Shown here piece by piece: positions 6,191 through 10,153 of a stretch of 10,153 nucleotides of DNA. How positions within the stretch are numbered: position 1 is the first letter of the stretch; every line of letters begins with the position of its first letter. The stretch is from assembly GCA_029266795.1 (NCBI GenBank), contig JAQSWE010000065.1, forward strand, positions 1-10,153, written 5' to 3'. Position numbers and translations under genes: made by a program. The notes beneath the pieces were generated by a model that was given only the letters and a program-made list of their open reading frames with translations, did no database searches and had not been told where the DNA came from. Source of the DNA: Alphaproteobacteria bacterium. GTDB taxonomy: Bacteria; Pseudomonadota; Alphaproteobacteria; Micavibrionales; UBA2020.

Positions 6191-6385
6191 ATGGCAAAGC
6201 CCAAAAAAGAATTTAACGATAAAGCCCTTCTGAAAGCCCTGAAAGCCGCACGCGAAGCAGACCCAAACTGGGAAAAAGCGCGCGAAGCATTCATCAAGGC
6301 CGAAGTCGAATTCGGCAAAGACGATCCGTGCGAAGGCGTCCCATTCGTCGAGACGAAATTTACCCGCCCCAAGAGGAGCAAATAA
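6191..6385 (+). CDS. Small charged protein (64 aa) between deoC and the aldehyde dehydrogenase
   Basis: A 64-aa unrecognised protein starts 3 nt after the deoC stop and ends 2 nt before the dehydrogenase ATG, so it fits exactly into the operon. It is rich in Lys, Ala and Glu, with a probable amphipathic helical stretch (about 10-42, e.g. ALLKALKAAREADPNWEKAR), a single Cys at 47 in DDPCEGVPF, and a basic end RPKRSK. It has no signal peptide or membrane segment. A weak ribosome site (GGTGGG, 6178-6183) lies inside the last deoC codons, so translation is likely coupled to deoC. Its last codons contain the ribosome site of the next gene. It could be an accessory or regulatory factor for either enzyme, or an unrelated small protein. 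Confidence 0.65.
   Translation: MAKPKKEFNDKALLKALKAAREADPNWEKAREAFIKAEVEFGKDDPCEGVPFVETKFTRPKRSK
6373..6378 (+). promoter_or_regulatory. Ribosome binding site deciding the dehydrogenase start
   Basis: GAGGAG lies 9 nt before the ATG at 6388 and no comparable site precedes the in-frame ATG at 6328. The 20 residues that the longer frame would add (MRRRPIRRDE...) are an out-of-frame reading of the end of the 64-aa gene and look unlike an aldehyde dehydrogenase. Confidence 0.75.
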
Positions 6386-6387
6386 CA

Positions 6388-8787
6388 ATGTCCGCAAAAG
6401 TCGCAGAAATTTTTGAAACGATGGAATATGGCCCCGCGCCGGAGAGTGACAAGACCGCGCAGGAATGGCTGGAAAGCCATGGCCGCAGCTTTGGCCATTT
6501 CATCAACGGAAAATGGGTGAAACCCGCGAAGGGCAAGTCCTTCACCACCACCAACCCCGCAACCGGCGACATCATCGCGAAGCTCGCGCTCGGCACGAAG
6601 GCCGATGTGGATGCGGCGGTGAAAGCGGCGGTGAAGGCGCAGAAATCATGGGCGGCGCTTGACGGGCATGACCGTGCCAAATACCTTTACGCCCTCGCCC
6701 GCCTGATCCAGAAAAATTCGCGCCTGCTGGCGGTCGTGGAATGCCTCGACAATGGCAAGCCGATCCGCGAAACGCGTGATATCGACGTGTCGCTGGCCGC
6801 CCGCCACTTCTATCACCATGCGGGTTGGGCGCAGATCCTTGAATCCGAATTCCCGGCCTATGAAGCCTGCGGCGTTGTCGGCCAGGTCATTCCGTGGAAC
6901 TTCCCCTTCCTGATGCTGGCGTGGAAAATTGCCCCGGCCCTCGCCGCTGGCAACACCGTTGTTCTCAAGCCCGCCGAATTCACGCCGCTCTCGGCGCTGC
7001 TCTTCGCGGAACTTTGCCTTGAAGCAGGCCTGCCCGCAGGCGTCGTGAACATCGTGCAGGGCGACGGCTCGACCGGCGCTGAAATCACGAAACATCCGGA
7101 TATCGCGAAAATCGCCTTCACCGGCTCGACCGATGTGGGCCGCATCATCCGCGAAGCCACCGCTGGTTCGGGCAAGGCATTGACGCTGGAACTCGGCGGC
7201 AAGTCGCCGACCATCGTGTTTGAAAATGCCGATCTCGACAGTGCCGTTGAAGGCGTCGTTGACGGAATCTGGCTGAACCAAGGCGAAGTCTGCTGCGCTG
7301 GTTCCCGCCTGCTGCTGCAGGAAGGCATCGCCGAAAAAATGATCGCGAAGCTGACCCGCCGCATGGAAAACCTGCGCGTGGGATCGCCGCTGGATAAAGC
7401 GATCGACATGGGCGCACTGGCATCGGACGAACAATACGAAAAAATCGACCGCCTTGTGAAACAGGGCGTGAAAGAGGGCGCGAAGCTGGTGCAGCCGGGC
7501 AAGGACAGCTGCCCGACCAAAGGCTGCTTCTATCCGCCAACCATGCTGCTGAACGTGCAGCCCGCATCGACCGTCGCGGAAGTCGAGATTTTCGGCCCCG
7601 TCGTCGCCGTGATGACCTTCCGCACGCCGGAAGAAGCTGTGCTGCTGGCAAATAATTCGCGCTACGGTCTGGCCGCAAGCATCTGGAGCGAGAACATCAA
7701 CCTCGCGCTCGATATCGCGCCGAAACTGAAGGCGGGCGTGGTCTGGATCAACTCGACCAACATGTTTGACGCGGCTTGCGGCTTCGGCGGCTACCGTGAA
7801 TCGGGCTTCGGTCGCGAAGGTGGCAAGGAGGGCATGTATGCCTATCTGAAACCCAAATACGCAAAATCGCTGCCGGTTTATAAAGAAACCAAATCGGCCC
7901 TGTCTCCCGCCAAGCATGTGAGCGCAGTGGAAGGCGTCGCCAATATCGACCGCACCGCCAAGCTATATATCGGCGGCAAGCAGGCGCGCCCCGACGGCGC
8001 GTACAGCCTCTCCATCACCGACAAGAACGGCAAGCTGGTCGGTCAGGTCGGCGAAGGCAACCGCAAGGACATTCGCAACGCGGTCGAAGCCGCGAAAAAG
8101 GCGGAAGGCTGGGGCAAGTCCGCCCACCACCTGCGCGCGCAGATCCTTTACTACATCGCCGAAAACCTGTCGGCGCGTTCCGACGAGTTCAAGAAGCGCC
8201 TTGTGCAGGTGACGGGCGTCTCGCCCGCCGCAGCGCAGAAAGAAGTGGATGAGTCTATCCGCCGCCTGTTCACCTATGGCGCATGGGCCGATAAATATGA
8301 CGGTCAGGTGCATACGCCCCCTGCCCGCCTTGTGTCGGTTGCGATGAAGGAACCCGTCGGCGTCCTCGGCATCGTCTGCCCGGATGAAAACCCGCTGCTG
8401 TCTTTCGTGTCGCTGTTCGCGCCCGCGATGGCGATGGGCGCGCGCACCGTCATCGTCCCTTCGGAAAAATATCCGCTGCTGGCGACCGACTTGTATCAGG
8501 TGTTCGATACGTCAGATGTGGTCGATGGCTCGATCAACATCGTGACGGGACACCGCAAGGAGTTGACCAAGACGCTGTGCGAACATGATGAAATCGACGC
8601 GATCTGGTATTTCGGCTCGGACGCCGGTTCGGCATCGGTCGAAAAAGGCTCGACCGGCAACCTGAAGCGCACCTGGGTCAACAACGGCAAGCAGCGCAAC
8701 TGGTTCGACCGCGCGCAAGCCGAAGGCGAGGAATACCTCCGCCACGCGACCGAAATCAAGAATATCTGGATTCCCTACGGCGAGTAA
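6388..8787 (+). CDS. ALDH16-type aldehyde dehydrogenase with second, non-catalytic ALDH-like domain
   Basis: This 799-aa NAD(P)-dependent dehydrogenase oxidises an aldehyde to the acid. Next to deoC the likely substrate is acetaldehyde, but this is inference. The first ALDH domain (about 35-500) is complete: PWNFP with N171, VLKPAE with K194, GSTDVG (246-251), LELGGK with general-base E268, catalytic C302 in GEVCCAGSR, and EIFGP with E400. A second ALDH-like part (about 523-799) begins LYIGG and repeats only the cofactor-binding half. There PWNFP has become PDENP, the lysine of KPAE is missing, and no catalytic Cys or LELGG motif follows. This two-part layout and length match the ALDH16 family, whose C-terminal domain is non-catalytic and structural. 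The shorter start at 6388 is chosen because of the Shine-Dalgarno at 6373. It is the last gene of the operon. Confidence 0.93.
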   Translation: MSAKVAEIFETMEYGPAPESDKTAQEWLESHGRSFGHFINGKWVKPAKGKSFTTTNPATGDIIAKLALGTKADVDAAVKAAVKAQKSWAALDGHDRAKYLYALARLIQKNSRLLAVVECLDNGKPIRETRDIDVSLAARHFYHHAGWAQILESEFPAYEACGVVGQVIPWNFPFLMLAWKIAPALAAGNTVVLKPAEFTPLSALLFAELCLEAGLPAGVVNIVQGDGSTGAEITKHPDIAKIAFTGSTDVGRIIREATAGSGKALTLELGGKSPTIVFENADLDSAVEGVVDGIWLNQGEVCCAGSRLLLQEGIAEKMIAKLTRRMENLRVGSPLDKAIDMGALASDEQYEKIDRLVKQGVKEGAKLVQPGKDSCPTKGCFYPPTMLLNVQPASTVAEVEIFGPVVAVMTFRTPEEAVLLANNSRYGLAASIWSENINLALDIAPKLKAGVVWINSTNMFDAACGFGGYRESGFGREGGKEGMYAYLKPKYAKSLPVYKETKSALSPAKHVSAVEGVANIDRTAKLYIGGKQARPDGAYSLSITDKNGKLVGQVGEGNRKDIRNAVEAAKKAEGWGKSAHHLRAQILYYIAENLSARSDEFKKRLVQVTGVSPAAAQKEVDESIRRLFTYGAWADKYDGQVHTPPARLVSVAMKEPVGVLGIVCPDENPLLSFVSLFAPAMAMGARTVIVPSEKYPLLATDLYQVFDTSDVVDGSINIVTGHRKELTKTLCEHDEIDAIWYFGSDAGSASVEKGSTGNLKRTWVNNGKQRNWFDRAQAEGEEYLRHATEIKNIWIPYGE

Positions 8788-8796
8788 TCGCTGCAG

Positions 8797-8841
8797 GCAC
8801 AAAAAAAAGCGCGGGGATCAAACCCCGCGCTTTTTTTGTGC
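8797..8841. terminator. Strong bidirectional terminator between converging genes
   Basis: GCGCGGGG (8809-8816) pairs with CCCCGCGC (8823-8830) around ATCAAA. The stem is flanked by A8 (8801-8808) and T7 (8831-8837), and beyond these GCAC (8797-8800) pairs with GTGC (8838-8841), leaving one extra A. Both strands therefore read a GC stem followed by a U-run. It ends the deoC operon on the plus strand and the gene at 8853-10153 on the minus strand. Confidence 0.95.
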
Positions 8842-8852
8842 TGCCGCAGCCG

Positions 8853-10153
8853 TTACCAGCGAGGATTATGTTTGCTGCTACTGCCGTTATATGATGTCGC
8901 AGGCGGCTTGGCATAGGCTGCCGGCGGGAACTGCGCAAACAGCTCTTCCAGCGGCAGGCGTGTGCCGACAGGGTCGTTGCCCTTGGTCATCACATCGGCG
9001 ACTTTCGCGGCGCGTTCCGGTTCAAGGCCGAAATTGCCCTGTGCGACTTTCGTGATCGTGGCGCTGAAGGCCGAGACAAGACGCATGCCCTCGGGCGAGA
9101 ACTTGCCCTTCACCACCTGCTCGGTATAAACATCTTCGCCCATGCGGAGCAGGCCGACGAGCACCGTCGCCTTGGCGAGGCGTTGTGCGAGCAATGCCTT
9201 GTCGCCGTCGAACGGCGCCTGTACATCGGCAGCTTTTGCGAAGGCGTTAATCAGGCGCTCTTTCTGCACGACGGTCGTGGACTTGTCGTTCAGCTGCTTC
9301 GGCAGGTCTTTGAGTGCCGCAATCGTCTTGCCCATTTCCCAGCCGTATTCGGGATAGGCTTCATCGGCGGCGAGATCGGCCAGCGTGATGGCGCGCTTGA
9401 TGAGCACTTTGTCGAATTTAGGTTCGGGTGGCGCGGCCTCGATAACAGGTTCCGCTTCTGCGGCCACTTCGGGTGTTTCAGCTACAGGCGTTTCTTCCGT
9501 CACTTCGGCAGCAGGTTTTTCAGCGGCTGTAGGTTCTTCGACCGCAGGCTGGGCAGCCTCGATAGCGGCAGGTTGCGGCTTAACCGGCTCCAGAACCTTG
9601 GCCGGCACCAGGATTGTTTCGTACATTTCCCATTCGGCGGGCCAGCTGTTCACAATCTGGGCATGGACTTCCTGCCAGCTGTCGAGCGGCTTGGCGCCCT
9701 GCTTGTGGAACAGCGCATCGATGCTGTCGCGATTCATGAACACGCCTTTGGCAAGGCGCGTATCCGCTTCGATTCTCATGATGTTGCCATCATCGTCAAA
9801 ATGGATGCCGAACTGGTTCGCGAAGGGACGGTACGTGCCGCGATGGCCCTCGATGGGTGTAAAGTCCTCGCTATGGCGATATTTCTTGTCGAAATCGCTC
9901 AAGAGTCGCACGACTTCCAGCGGGTCATCGCTGTAATCGACAGTGTATTCGGGAGTGATGGGCTGGCTGGCGTCATCGCGTTTGAGGTCGGTCTTGTACA
10001 TGCTGACCGTCCACGTCTTTTGGTCCGCGTTTTTCTTTTCGGCGGCCATGTAGAAGCGGATGTTTTTATGCTCGTCATTCGCGAATTCATGCGAGACGAT
10101 CCAGCGCGGGTCGCCGTCGTCGTACTTATCGACGCCAGCCGGCAGACGGCGCG
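8853..10153 (-). CDS. Unidentified large protein with Pro/Ala/Glu-rich linker (5' end outside window)
   Basis: The frame ends at TAA 8853-8855 and is open to the right edge: 432 codons are visible. An ATG at 10047-10049 is not taken as the start, because it has no ribosome site and the 34 residues before it (e.g. VDKYDDGDPRWIVSHEF) read as ordinary coding sequence of the same style. Counted from the window edge, residues 1-182 form an acidic, Trp/Asp/His-containing domain (NQFGIHFDDDGNIMRIEAD; SWPAEWEMYETILVP). Residues 183-244 are a low-complexity Pro/Ala/Glu/Val linker, 245-413 are a probably helical domain, and the tail ends NGSSSKHNPRW. No membrane segment, signal peptide or known catalytic motif is visible in this part. 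The function is unknown. It converges on the deoC operon and shares its terminator. Confidence 0.85.
   Translation of the reverse strand, partial: RRLPAGVDKYDDGDPRWIVSHEFANDEHKNIRFYMAAEKKNADQKTWTVSMYKTDLKRDDASQPITPEYTVDYSDDPLEVVRLLSDFDKKYRHSEDFTPIEGHRGTYRPFANQFGIHFDDDGNIMRIEADTRLAKGVFMNRDSIDALFHKQGAKPLDSWQEVHAQIVNSWPAEWEMYETILVPAKVLEPVKPQPAAIEAAQPAVEEPTAAEKPAAEVTEETPVAETPEVAAEAEPVIEAAPPEPKFDKVLIKRAITLADLAADEAYPEYGWEMGKTIAALKDLPKQLNDKSTTVVQKERLINAFAKAADVQAPFDGDKALLAQRLAKATVLVGLLRMGEDVYTEQVVKGKFSPEGMRLVSAFSATITKVAQGNFGLEPERAAKVADVMTKGNDPVGTRLPLEELFAQFPPAAYAKPPATSYNGSSSKHNPRW

Noticed and set aside
6328..6387. A longer N-terminus for the aldehyde dehydrogenase
   Set aside because: The added 20 residues overlap the 64-aa gene in another frame, and the strong ribosome site points to the ATG at 6388.
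5180..6397. A 405-codon minus-strand open frame opposite deoC
   Set aside because: It mirrors deoC, which has all catalytic residues; the antisense product is low-complexity His/Phe/Ala/Arg-rich.
6646..7917. A 423-codon minus-strand open frame opposite the aldehyde dehydrogenase
   Set aside because: It lies wholly within a gene with intact ALDH motifs and has no independent support.

Overview
The window is GC-rich, densely coding chromosomal DNA that looks alphaproteobacterial. The best evidence is the LptD sequence style, the RhlE-type DEAD-box helicase with a short conserved C-terminal end, and a two-domain ALDH16-type aldehyde dehydrogenase. Genus cannot be fixed from the sequence; no rRNA, tRNA, IS element, phage gene or CRISPR array is present.

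Left edge (1-456, minus strand): the first 14 codons of an unidentified gene, then a 54-codon gene for a small Ser/Thr/Gly-rich protein ending in a Cys-x3-Cys segment. The small gene is followed by a perfect 11-bp hairpin and a T-tailed terminator. Its organisation (FN[IL]E-like motif, then a Ser/Thr/Cys C-terminus) resembles class I lanthipeptide precursors. This is the most speculative and most interesting item.

Envelope block (573-3612, minus strand): lptD, the outer-membrane LPS translocon, followed after 4 nt by a gene for an unrecognised single-pass membrane protein with a coiled coil, closed by a strong intrinsic terminator. Upstream and in the same direction lies an RhlE-like RNA helicase (3698-5020).

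Deoxyribose/aldehyde block (5147-8787, plus strand, divergent from the helicase across 126 bp): deoC, a 64-aa unknown protein and an ALDH16-type dehydrogenase, packed with gaps of 3 and 2 nt and therefore very probably one operon. DeoC cleaves deoxyribose 5-phosphate to acetaldehyde and glyceraldehyde 3-phosphate; the dehydrogenase is well placed to oxidise the acetaldehyde. A long perfect bidirectional terminator (8797-8841) separates this operon from the converging gene at the right edge.

Right edge (8853-10153, minus strand): a large unidentified protein with a Pro/Ala/Glu-rich linker. Its frame stays open through the window edge, so its true start lies outside.
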